From Chthonomonadales bacterium (GTDB taxonomy: Bacteria > Armatimonadota > Chthonomonadetes > Chthonomonadales > CAJBBX01): a stretch of DNA of 64,000 nucleotides. The position numbers were made by a program, and so were the translations under genes. The stretch is taken from positions 41,873 through 105,872 of the forward strand of contig JABWBA010000003.1 in NCBI GenBank assembly GCA_013360745.1, given 5' to 3'. The notes under the pieces are model-generated. The model did not search any database, was not told where the DNA came from, and saw only the letters and a program-made list of their open reading frames with translations. Below are positions 8,519-17,239 of the stretch, piece after piece (position 1 is the stretch's first letter; each line of letters begins with the position of its first letter).

Positions 8519-10042
8519 CTATTCCTTTCCCATCGATCCTTCGAGCCATGTCCACCACGCGACCAGATCCCGATCGCGAATCTGAAAGAGCGTCTGCAGC
8601 GCTTTCTCCGCCCTGCATTCCGCCATATCTTCGCGGATGATCTGCTCCAGCGTCTGTTGCGCCTCGGTATAGCGCCGATCCTTGACCAGGGCCAGGATCA
8701 GGTTGGCGACGCGCATCGGCGAGGGCCGCTGCATCGCCATCAGAGCGTAGTGTAGCGCAAGCTCCAGATTCCGCTCTCGGTTTCGTCCGGCGTCGTGCCA
8801 GGTCAGATGGATGTCGGCCGCGTTGGTCGCCGCGATGAATCGGTGCGGTCCTTCGGCATCACGCTCGATGATCAAGAGATAGACGCGGAGCGCATCGCGC
8901 AGGCGCCCGAGGCGGCTGTACATCACGCCGACCTCGTTGAGCGCCTCGATAAAGGATGGCTCCGCATCGTAGGCTGTCCGATAGCGCGCGAGAGCATCCT
9001 CGACTCGCCCTTCCGCGCGAAGCGACCTCGCCTCATCGTAGAGGGACCGCGCCGGTTCTGTCTTAGGGGAGTTCCGGTCGACTGTATAAAGATCGAGCAC
9101 CCGTATGGCATCGCGCACCTCAGGGCTCGGCGGGGCGGCCTGCTGGGCATCGGTAACGTCGTTGACTACGGCCTCACCAACGGTATCCGCCGATCCGGCG
9201 TCATGGCGGTTCGCCCAGCCGACTCCCAGGAGGCGATCGATCATCGCCGCCTGGCGATCGCCAGTCCATTCCGTGGTCGATGTCGGCCTTCTGCGCACCT
9301 TCGGCGCCTTCTGTTTGGTCATGATCCATACGAATCGGTTCTCTGCCGTACACTCGCTCTGAACCAACGCGGTTACTGCGGCTCGTGCCCGACAGAGTGT
9401 CTGGCGCTCGGAAGCGGTGGCGGGCGCAACACGGCGGCCCGCCTGACGTTCCTTCTCCCGAGCGATGTCCCGGGTCAGCGCTGCAATATAGTTCGCCGGC
9501 ACCCGTCGCAATGCCTTCCTCAACGCAGAGCGAAACTCATTCCGCTCTTCCATTGCGAGAAGGTGCGCTTCCGGTGATCCCTCGGTGGAAGGATCGGAGA
9601 TCAGATCGGCAAGCGTCGGCCCTGCCTCATCCGGCGATGAGGATATTGCGGCATCGAGCGAAAGACACAGAGGTTCCCGCCTCAGAACGCGCGCATCATC
9701 GGTCAACACCGAACGAATAGCGCGAGCGAGATAGGCTGCAGGCTCCGGGAATAGATCCGGGATCGACGCTCGGACGCCAGCCGCGGCCCGGCGAGCGACT
9801 ACAACGCGCGCCATCTTACGGCAGGCCTCTGACAGAGCCGAATAACAATCGTTGGCGCTGAGACGGGGACCGACCTCTCGGCCGTCGTCCAGGGTTCGCG
9901 GCGAGGTCAGCAGCGAGATGGCTCTTGGGGCGACCGATGCGAGTAGTTCCTCGGCCGCGCTCGCGATCTCAGCCTGCTCCGGAAGGTACTCCGAAACCGG
10001 CGGAACGCTTGCCTGTTGTATGCTATGCGCAGCCAATCTCAT
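8519..10042 (-). CDS. Sigma-70-like N-terminal region fused to C-terminal TPR repeats
   Basis: N-terminal LSLDAAI...GPTLADLISDPSTEGSPEAHLLAMEERNEFRSALRKALRRVPANYIAAL resembles sigma region 3/4 linkers; C-terminal ARSLRAEGRVEDALARYRTAYDAEPSFIEALNEVGVMYSRLGRLRDALRVY is TPR. Confidence 0.55.
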   Translation of the reverse strand: MRLAAHSIQQASVPPVSEYLPEQAEIASAAEELLASVAPRAISLLTSPRTLDDGREVGPRLSANDCYSALSEACRKMARVVVARRAAAGVRASIPDLFPEPAAYLARAIRSVLTDDARVLRREPLCLSLDAAISSSPDEAGPTLADLISDPSTEGSPEAHLLAMEERNEFRSALRKALRRVPANYIAALTRDIAREKERQAGRRVAPATASERQTLCRARAAVTALVQSECTAENRFVWIMTKQKAPKVRRRPTSTTEWTGDRQAAMIDRLLGVGWANRHDAGSADTVGEAVVNDVTDAQQAAPPSPEVRDAIRVLDLYTVDRNSPKTEPARSLYDEARSLRAEGRVEDALARYRTAYDAEPSFIEALNEVGVMYSRLGRLRDALRVYLLIIERDAEGPHRFIAATNAADIHLTWHDAGRNRERNLELALHYALMAMQRPSPMRVANLILALVKDRRYTEAQQTLEQIIREDMAECRAEKALQTLFQIRDRDLVAWWTWLEGSMGKE

Positions 10043-10125
10043 ACTCCCGTGTCTCGCCTGTTCTTACGTATTACGTCTTACCACCGTTGTTGTGACAATT
10101 AATCGAAGTGATCATATGTACACGA

Positions 10126-10596
10126 TTAGACGCCCTCAGCAGGCTCAGGGTTTCCTCGTTTAAGGCGAATATCCTCGAGCCCCGCCATCATCGCGGCGGT
10201 GATCCGAGTCGGCCTGCCCGTTTGCCGGGAGATCGCCGCCCAGGTGGTTCGCGCGCGGGCGATGACCACGCCGTCAAGAGAGAACTCGACAAGCCGATTC
10301 AGGCGAGCCCCACCCCACCGTTCGATACGGGTTGAAGCGATCAGGGTATCTCCGACGAAGGCCTCGCGCAGATAGTCGATCTCGTGCCGGACCACGAACC
10401 AATCGACATCTACCGGATCCCGACCCGATTGCGCCAACCTCCAATGGGCAGCGGCCACCTCTTCCACCCATTGGAGATAGACGATATTGTGGACATGAGC
10501 ACCGGGCCCGCCAACGTGAGCCTCCGCAACGACGATGGGTTTGGTGAACTCCCACACTGTCGAGGGCTGCGGCTGCGCCTCCGGCTCCGGCCTCAT
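10126..10596 (-). CDS. Acyl-CoA thioesterase, 4-hydroxybenzoyl-CoA thioesterase (hotdog) family
   Basis: VHNIVYLQWVEEVAAAHWR...VRHEIDYLREAFVGDTLIASTRIERWGGARLNRLVEF; start chosen at MRPEPEAQ. Confidence 0.75.
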   Translation of the reverse strand: MRPEPEAQPQPSTVWEFTKPIVVAEAHVGGPGAHVHNIVYLQWVEEVAAAHWRLAQSGRDPVDVDWFVVRHEIDYLREAFVGDTLIASTRIERWGGARLNRLVEFSLDGVVIARARTTWAAISRQTGRPTRITAAMMAGLEDIRLKRGNPEPAEGV

Positions 10597-12245
10597 CGGG
10601 CGCGATCCACGCGCTTGCCACGCATGACGGGAAGAACGATCTGGGATGGATACCTCGCGCCCCAGTAGATCGTGTTGCGGGCGGTACGGACGTTGGACGA
10701 CGACCGAAACGGTTCGCCCGTATTCGGATTGGGATCCCATCCGGGAGCGTTGCTGGACGTCACCTGCACCCGGATTCGGTGCCCTTTCGCAAAGACTATG
10801 CTGGTCGACCAGAGGTCGATATCAAACAGGTACGGTTTGCCCGGCTCCATCAGGATGGATCTCGCGGGACCCTGGCGAAATCGGCCGCGCAGGATCCCCT
10901 CGCAAACGTTGTACGACGCGCCGTCCGGATATACATCGCACAGCTTTCCGACGAAATCCGTGTCGGGGCCGTCGCTGGAGGCCCAGAGCTTGAGCCGCAC
11001 CCGCCCCGTCACCTCCACGGGCTGATCCAGCGGAGGTGTCGAGAACACGAGGACGTCCTTCCGCGCTTCGACGGCTGCCTGATTCCTCGCCCCCGACGGG
11101 AGGGTCAACTGCGGCCCGCCGGTGGTCGGCGCCGGATTCCGCGGATCATAGACGAACGTGGTCTGACCCGGTTGGGACGGCTTGACCGGGCTTAACGCCC
11201 CGGTTGCGCCGAGGTAATAAGGAGTGTTCTTTCCGCCGGGCGGCGGCCACGTCGTCGCGGTCCGCCACTCGTTGCCGGGGGCTGCGGCGTCACGGGCATC
11301 GCCCATCGTGTAGTAGGTCACCGCGGGATCTCGATCGACGCCCGTGTCCTCTCCCCGCAGCTGACTCCCGAGCCACGCCCATACATCAGCGGATCGGACG
11401 GGCGGAGTTTTGCCGTTCCTGAACTTCAGTTCCCCGGCCTTATCCTGAAAGATGCCGTGGGTCCACGGGCCCATGATCAACCGTTGTTTGCCGCGGGCTC
11501 CCTGCCCGCCTCGAAGTTGAAATCCCTGGAAGGCGTCGATCGTACCCTGAGCAAAGATGTCATACCAGCCGCCGACATGCACCGCCGCAGTATGGACTTG
11601 CGAATAGCGGCGGGATAGATCCCTCTCCTGCCAGAACGGCCCATCGATATCGGTCCGGGTCCAGTGCGCCAGCGCGGTCGGACTGAACGCCGCGATACGG
11701 AGCCAGTCCTCGATCATGGCCTTTCGGAATACGCCGCCGGAGAACACCATATCCCCGTAAGCCCTCGGCGCTCCGACGTGGATCACCTGGGCCGCGACCT
11801 TTTTGGTACCGGTTCCGGCCAATAACAGCTGGGTTATGCCCAGGGCCGATCCGCCAACGGTTCCGATCTTGCCGCACCATGGCTGTCGCGCCATCCATTC
11901 TACGGTGTCCAGCCCGTCCTCTCTGCCGCCCCACCAGCCGTCGGTCTCAAAGGGGAGGTTCTCGCCCTCAGAGGCAAAGCGCCCTCGCGTATCCTGGACC
12001 ACCATCACATAGCCGCGCCGTACCGCATCGGCGCCTTGCTCCGCATGAAGCGCTTTGTTGTAGGTGGTGCGGATCAGAATCGCAGGATGCTTGCCGCTGC
12101 CCTTTGGTCGGTACACATCGGTGGCAAGTTTCACGCCGTCCCGCATCGGGAGCATGACCGTCTCATGGACGACGTCGCTCTGACGCAGCAACGCGAGCGT
12201 GGCGATAACCATTCCGGCCAGCCACCATAGTTGTCGACTACGCAT
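10593..12245 (-). CDS. CocE/NonD family hydrolase (X-Pro dipeptidyl-peptidase-like), secreted
   Basis: VMLPMRDGVKLATDVYRP, VVQDTRGRFASEGE, GGSALGITQLL (nucleophile region), C-terminal jelly-roll VRLKLWASSDGPDTDFVGKLCDVYPDG. Confidence 0.9.
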   Translation of the reverse strand: MRSRQLWWLAGMVIATLALLRQSDVVHETVMLPMRDGVKLATDVYRPKGSGKHPAILIRTTYNKALHAEQGADAVRRGYVMVVQDTRGRFASEGENLPFETDGWWGGREDGLDTVEWMARQPWCGKIGTVGGSALGITQLLLAGTGTKKVAAQVIHVGAPRAYGDMVFSGGVFRKAMIEDWLRIAAFSPTALAHWTRTDIDGPFWQERDLSRRYSQVHTAAVHVGGWYDIFAQGTIDAFQGFQLRGGQGARGKQRLIMGPWTHGIFQDKAGELKFRNGKTPPVRSADVWAWLGSQLRGEDTGVDRDPAVTYYTMGDARDAAAPGNEWRTATTWPPPGGKNTPYYLGATGALSPVKPSQPGQTTFVYDPRNPAPTTGGPQLTLPSGARNQAAVEARKDVLVFSTPPLDQPVEVTGRVRLKLWASSDGPDTDFVGKLCDVYPDGASYNVCEGILRGRFRQGPARSILMEPGKPYLFDIDLWSTSIVFAKGHRIRVQVTSSNAPGWDPNPNTGEPFRSSSNVRTARNTIYWGARYPSQIVLPVMRGKRVDRAR

Positions 12246-12403
12246 GTTGCCCTCCCGTACTATTGCTGATCGACCTTCCATCATGACACCCGCGAATGCG
12301 AACGTCAACCCAACCCATCTAGAAGGAAATGGGCGGGTTCCCGCCGAATGATCCTGAAGCAAGGTGCGCCGAAACGCGCACAAGGGGATTAAGGAGGAGA
12401 GCC

Positions 12404-13519
12404 ATGCTCGTTGGCGTTCCTAAAGAGATCAAACCGGACGAATACCGGGTCGCCATGGTTCCGGCTGGCGTCGAAGCGCTCGTTGAGGCGGGACATACAG
12501 TCCTTGTGGAAAGCGGCGCAGGAGAGGGGACCGGGATCGACGACAGGGAATACGAGGCTCTCGGAGCAAAAATCGGGTCCACGGCCGCCGACGTCTATGC
12601 CGCTGCGGACATGATCGTCAAAGTGAAAGAACCGATTGGCCCCGAGTACCAGATGGTGCGCCGTGGTCAGACGGTCTTCACCTACTTCCATTTCGCGGCA
12701 AGCGCAGAGCTGACACGAGCGATGGTCGATTCGGGTGCGGTCTGCATCGCCTATGAAACGATCCAACTGGCCGATGGTTCCCTGCCCCTTCTCACGCCCA
12801 TGAGCGAAGTGGCGGGACGGCTTGCGCCCCAGGAAGGAGCGAAGTTCCTCGAGCGCCCGATGAAGGGCCGCGGGATTCTGCTGAGCGGTGTGCCAGGCGT
12901 TGCACCGGCACGCGTGGTGGTCCTGGGAGGCGGAACGGTCGGAGCCAATGCGGCCAAGATCGCCGCTGGCCTCGGCGCCGATGTAACCATTCTGGACGTG
13001 AACCTGGAGCGACTGCGGTATCTCGATGACATCATGCCGACGAACATCCGAACGCTCTACTCGAATACGCACAACATCCGGCAGGTGGTTCGGGAGGCGG
13101 ACCTTGTCATAGGGAGCGTCCTCCGGCGCGGCGCGCGCGCACCGGTGCTGGTCACGCGGGCGATGCTCGCTTCGATGCGTAAGGGTTCTGTGATCGTCGA
13201 TGTGGCCGTCGATCAGGGCGGTTGTTTCGAAACAACGCGACCGACTACCCACCATGATCCCGTCTTCGTCGAGGAGGGAGTCGTCCACTACTGTGTCGCG
13301 AACATGCCCGGCGCCGTGCCCGGTACGTCGACATTCGCGCTCACAAACGAGACCCTGCCATGGGTTCGGCGCCTCGCCAACGAGGGCTGGCGCCGCGCCG
13401 CCCAGAACAGCGGCCCGTTGAAGAACGGACTCAATGTCGTCGAGGGGAAGGTCGTGTTCCAGGCGATCGCGGATCAGTTCGGCATGACCTACACACCGGT
13501 GGACGAGGTACTCGCCTGA
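12404..13519 (+). CDS. ald: Alanine dehydrogenase
   Basis: MLVGVPKEIKPDEYRVAMVPAGVEALVEAGHTVLVESGAGEGTGI, VVVLGGGTVGANAAKIAAGLGADVTILDVN, VDQGGCFETTRPTTH; SD aaggagg upstream. Confidence 0.96.
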   Translation: MLVGVPKEIKPDEYRVAMVPAGVEALVEAGHTVLVESGAGEGTGIDDREYEALGAKIGSTAADVYAAADMIVKVKEPIGPEYQMVRRGQTVFTYFHFAASAELTRAMVDSGAVCIAYETIQLADGSLPLLTPMSEVAGRLAPQEGAKFLERPMKGRGILLSGVPGVAPARVVVLGGGTVGANAAKIAAGLGADVTILDVNLERLRYLDDIMPTNIRTLYSNTHNIRQVVREADLVIGSVLRRGARAPVLVTRAMLASMRKGSVIVDVAVDQGGCFETTRPTTHHDPVFVEEGVVHYCVANMPGAVPGTSTFALTNETLPWVRRLANEGWRRAAQNSGPLKNGLNVVEGKVVFQAIADQFGMTYTPVDEVLA

Positions 13520-14538
13520 ATCCCAGCGTATCCGGTGATCGCTCGGGCCGTCGGGTCCTTGAATGGCTGAACAGCTATCGAGGCCTGGTGGCTCTGCTCG
13601 TCGTCTTCGTCCTGGGATGCGTCTATACGCCTACAGCCAGGGACACCGGCCTGCCGATTTTCATCTCGCTCAGGACGCAGCTCGACATCCTGTTCGAATA
13701 TTGCGAGTATGGCCTTCTCGCGACAGGCATGACGCTCGTCATCCTCAGCGGTGGCATCGACCTGTCGGTTAGCTCCGTCCTCGGTTTTTCCGCCACGTTC
13801 TTCGCGATCTTGACCATCGGTTACGGCTGGGGTGTGCCGTCGGCCATCGCCGCGGTGATGGCCGCTGGCATCGTCGCCGGTCTGATCAGCGGTGTTCTTG
13901 TCGCCCGGTTTCGCATCCAACCCTTTGTCGCGACTCTGGCCATGATGACCGCTGCCCGTGGCGCAGCGAAGTTGATTTCAGGGGGGATCAAGGTTCAGCC
14001 CGCCGCACAGCCCTGGTACGCGTTGACCGATGATACACCCGGCTTCTTTCGCTGGATGACGACGGCGCTCCCCGGCATCGGCGTCCAGCCTGCCACAGTC
14101 CTTTTTCTGGTCTGCATCCTCACCATGGCGGTCATCGTCAAACGGTCTGGGTATGGTCGCCAGCTTTATGCAATCGGAGGCAACGAAGAAGCCGCGCGTC
14201 TGGCGGGCATACCGGTTCGTCGGGTCAAGCTGCAGACCTATGCGCTTTGTGCCATGTTCGCAGCCCTTGCGGGTGTCGTCAACGCTTGTCGTCAGGATAT
14301 CGGGGATCCGGAAGCGGGATTCACGTTTGAACTGGACGCCATCGCCGCGACTGTGATCGGCGGCACGAGCCTGTTGGGCGGTCGCGGCGGTATGATGTTC
14401 ACCTTGATCGGCGTCCTGATCATGGCCTACATCAACAAGATACTCAGCCTGAACGCGGTCGCGATCGACCGGCGTATGATCATTCAAGCGGCGATCATCG
14501 TGGTCGCTGTCCTTATTCAACGTCAGGAGAAGGGGTAG
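13516..14538 (+). CDS. Sugar (ribose-type) ABC transporter permease, RbsC family
   Basis: GMTLVILSGGIDLSVSSVLGFSA, YAIGGNEEAARLAGIPVRRVK, ATVIGGTSLLGGRGG. Start codon uncertain: possible CTG overlapping the ald stop, or GTG further in. Confidence 0.88.
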   Translation: MNPSVSGDRSGRRVLEWLNSYRGLVALLVVFVLGCVYTPTARDTGLPIFISLRTQLDILFEYCEYGLLATGMTLVILSGGIDLSVSSVLGFSATFFAILTIGYGWGVPSAIAAVMAAGIVAGLISGVLVARFRIQPFVATLAMMTAARGAAKLISGGIKVQPAAQPWYALTDDTPGFFRWMTTALPGIGVQPATVLFLVCILTMAVIVKRSGYGRQLYAIGGNEEAARLAGIPVRRVKLQTYALCAMFAALAGVVNACRQDIGDPEAGFTFELDAIAATVIGGTSLLGGRGGMMFTLIGVLIMAYINKILSLNAVAIDRRMIIQAAIIVVAVLIQRQEKG

Positions 14539-14544
14539 CGTCAA

Positions 14545-15513
14545 ATGAGGTTATGCGCCATTGCGGCAGCCGGCATCGTGATCTCGATAGCAGGCTGTCA
14601 GGCGGGCAAGAAAACAGAGGATCGTCTCGCCCACGAAGGAGACCCATCGAAAACCGGTAAGAAGTACGTTATCGGAATGTCCCAATGCAATCGGGGCGAA
14701 CCATGGCGTGTGCAGATGGACAAGGACATCGAGGAAGCGGCGAAAGCGCACCCCGATCTCGAGGTCCTGTTCAAAGACGCGCAGAATAAGGCTGAAACCC
14801 AGCAGAGTCAGGTTCGTGAGTTCGTTCAACAAAAGGTTGACCTGATCATCATCAGCCCGAAAGAGGCCCGCCCCCTTACTCGCCCCGTCGAGGAAGCCAT
14901 GGACGCGGGAATACCGGTGATCGTGCTGGATCGGAAGGTCGAGGGAGACAAGTACACCTGCTTCATCGGCGCCGACAACGTCAAGATCGGCCGCGAAGCG
15001 GGCAAGTTCCTTGTCGAACTGCTGGGAGGAAAGGGAAACGTGGTCGAGCTCAAAGGCCTCATGACCTCCACACCCGGACAGGAGCGTCACAAGGGCTTCA
15101 TGGAAGGGATTGCCGGATCGAACCTCAAGGTGGTCTTCGATGCCGATTGCCAGTGGCTGGAGCCGAACGCGCAGCGGGAGATGAAGTCGGCGCTCTCGAG
15201 GTTCCCGACAATCGACGCTGTCTACGGTCACAATGATCCCAGCGCCCACGGCGCCTACCTTGCTGCACGACAGGAAGGCAAAGGCCGCGAGAAGACGATC
15301 AAGTTCGTCGGCATCGACGCTCTTCCGCACGAAGGTGTCCGCTACGTTAAGGATGGCATCCTCACGGCAACCTTCCAGTATCCGACCGGCGGCCAGGAAG
15401 CCATCGAGAACGCCCTGAAGATCCTCAAGGGTGAAAAGGTCGAGAAGAACATAACCCTGGGGACTCGCCGATTTACCAAAGATAACGCAGAGACCGGCGG
15501 CGAGGCGCTCTGA
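14545..15513 (+). CDS. Sugar ABC transporter substrate-binding protein (RbsB-like, lipoprotein)
   Basis: Lipobox-like IAGCQAG; YVIGMSQCNRGEPWRVQM, VDLIIISPKEARPLT, VDAVYGHNDPSAHGAYLAA. Confidence 0.9.
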   Translation: MRLCAIAAAGIVISIAGCQAGKKTEDRLAHEGDPSKTGKKYVIGMSQCNRGEPWRVQMDKDIEEAAKAHPDLEVLFKDAQNKAETQQSQVREFVQQKVDLIIISPKEARPLTRPVEEAMDAGIPVIVLDRKVEGDKYTCFIGADNVKIGREAGKFLVELLGGKGNVVELKGLMTSTPGQERHKGFMEGIAGSNLKVVFDADCQWLEPNAQREMKSALSRFPTIDAVYGHNDPSAHGAYLAARQEGKGREKTIKFVGIDALPHEGVRYVKDGILTATFQYPTGGQEAIENALKILKGEKVEKNITLGTRRFTKDNAETGGEAL

Positions 15514-15558
15514 TTGGCGGAACCGCTCCTAACGCGGTGTCACCATGTCAAAGAAAAG

Positions 15559-15594
15559 CGGGCCGAAGTGCGCCGTATGGCGCCCTTCGGCCCG
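15559..15594 (+). terminator. Long perfect hairpin between the substrate-binding protein gene and alr (terminator or leader structure)
   Basis: CGGGCCGAAG-t-GCGCC-gtat-GGCGC-c-CTTCGGCCCG: 10+5 bp stem with one mismatch and a 4-nt loop; no clear U tract follows. Confidence 0.5.
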
Positions 15595-15658
15595 TAACCC
15601 TCGCACTGTCTGCCAGATTTCCCGGCCTCGACAGTCCCAACACATATCGAGGGAAGGC

Positions 15659-15754
15659 ATGAGGGGTTTCCCCCTAACCGAGCTGCTGTTAGTACAGACC
15701 GCCATCATCGTTCGACGTAACACCCTGAGGCGATATTCAAGCGAAAATATGTGA
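15659..15754 (+). CDS. 31-aa small ORF with prepilin-leader-like motif, overlapping the alr start
   Basis: MRGFPLTELLLVQTAIIVRRNTLRRYSSENM*; SD gagggaag upstream of ATG 15659; stop TGA overlaps the alr GTG (GTGA). Confidence 0.35.
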   Translation: MRGFPLTELLLVQTAIIVRRNTLRRYSSENM

Positions 15755-16881
15755 ACGATTCCACGATCCGTGCATGGGCGGAGATCGATCTATCCGCTGT
15801 ACTGGACAATCTGGCCTCCATGCGCGCCTATGTAAGCCCAGCGTCGGTACTCGCGGTGGTAAAAGGTGATGCGTATGGGCACAGTATTCGGGCGGTAGCT
15901 CCGCCCATCGCCGCTCGGTTTCCCGACGCTGTCTTCGGCGTGGCGAGCGCAGGCGAGGCGGCAGCCGTCCGATCGCTTATTCCACAATCGCCCATACTGA
16001 TCCTGGGACCGTGCCTGCCCGACGAGGCAGCGTCCATCATCGAGATGAACGCGAGTACGGTGCTCAGTGACATTCCGTTCGCGCAAGCGTTGAACGCCGC
16101 CGCTCTCCGTGCCAACGCCGTGGGCCGGGTCCATATTGAGATTGACACAGGCATGGGCCGCCACGGCGTTGTTGCGGACGATGCGCTCACGATTGCGGAG
16201 TACGTCGCGACGAGCCCGGCTCTCCAACTCGACGGGATCATGACCCATTTCTCCGATGCCGAAAGGGATCGCGAATGGACCGGAACGCAACTGCTCCGAT
16301 TCCGTGCGATCGAGCGAACCCTGCAGGACCATGGCATCCATGCTCGGACCCGACACGCCTGCAATACGGCCGCTATGCTCCTCTATCCGGAGATGTGGTT
16401 CGAGATGGTTCGCCCCGGGCTAGGCCTCTACGGCATATTGCCCGAGCTCCCCCCGGGGACCGATGTGCCGCATCTCCGCCCTGCGCTCGCCCTTCGCGCA
16501 CGCGTGCTTCTGGTACGTACCTTGCAGGCGGGGGCGTTCATCAGCTATGGCAGAACCGTCCGACTGCGGCGCCGCAGCCGGATCGCCGTCCTTGGGATCG
16601 GCTACGCGGACGGTATCCCCCGCGAACTGGGCAATCGAGGATCGGTCCTCATCCGAGGCAAGCGGGTTCCGATCATCGGGCGCATCTGCATGGATGTCAC
16701 TCTGGCCGATGTCACCGATCTGGACGATGTTGCCCCCGGTGAGATCGCGACCGTTATCGGGAGCGATGGGGCCGAAGTGATCCGCGTCGAGGAGATCGCA
16801 CGCCTGCTGGGAACGACCGAACACGAGATAACCACACGGCTCGGAGCCCGTGCGCCCAGAAGGTCGGTTGGGCTGTGCTAG
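15751..16881 (+). CDS. alr: Alanine racemase
   Basis: AWAEIDLSAVLDNL, VLAVVKGDAYGHS (PLP Lys), HIEIDTGMGRHG, RPGLGLYGI, ISYGRTVRLRRRSRIAVLGIGYADG, GRICMDVTLADVTD. Confidence 0.96.
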   Translation: MNDSTIRAWAEIDLSAVLDNLASMRAYVSPASVLAVVKGDAYGHSIRAVAPPIAARFPDAVFGVASAGEAAAVRSLIPQSPILILGPCLPDEAASIIEMNASTVLSDIPFAQALNAAALRANAVGRVHIEIDTGMGRHGVVADDALTIAEYVATSPALQLDGIMTHFSDAERDREWTGTQLLRFRAIERTLQDHGIHARTRHACNTAAMLLYPEMWFEMVRPGLGLYGILPELPPGTDVPHLRPALALRARVLLVRTLQAGAFISYGRTVRLRRRSRIAVLGIGYADGIPRELGNRGSVLIRGKRVPIIGRICMDVTLADVTDLDDVAPGEIATVIGSDGAEVIRVEEIARLLGTTEHEITTRLGARAPRRSVGLC

Positions 16882-16989
16882 AATGCATTATCCCGTTTCT
16901 GCATACGTCGGAGGACGATGGTCCGACACGAGCCGCCAACCGGCGCCATCCGCATATCCCAGTCGATCGATCGAGTTAGGTTAACCTGA

Positions 16990-17232
16990 ATGCCGATATA
17001 TGAGTTCCGCTGTGCCGATTGCGCGCTCGTATTCGATACCATCGTGCGCACGGCAACCATCGCTGGCGTTGTATGCCCGAACTGCGGGTCCCGTCAACTC
17101 ACCAAACTGATCTCGGCCTTCGCAGTAAGCCGGAATCTCGCTCCCTGCGGCCGGTCCTCAGCGGAACGAGCGGAAGGGTGCGGATCGGAGACCGGGCCCG
17201 CGCCATGCGCCGGATGCTGCGAACGGAGCTGA
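16990..17232 (+). CDS. FmdB-family zinc ribbon protein
   Basis: MPIYEFRCADCALVFDTI...VVCPNCGSRQLTKLISAF. Confidence 0.88.
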   Translation: MPIYEFRCADCALVFDTIVRTATIAGVVCPNCGSRQLTKLISAFAVSRNLAPCGRSSAERAEGCGSETGPAPCAGCCERS

Positions 17233-17239
17233 GGGAGCG

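Noticed and set aside
12389-13288. 299-aa antisense ORF in ald
   Set aside because: Shadow ORF of a highly conserved sense gene.
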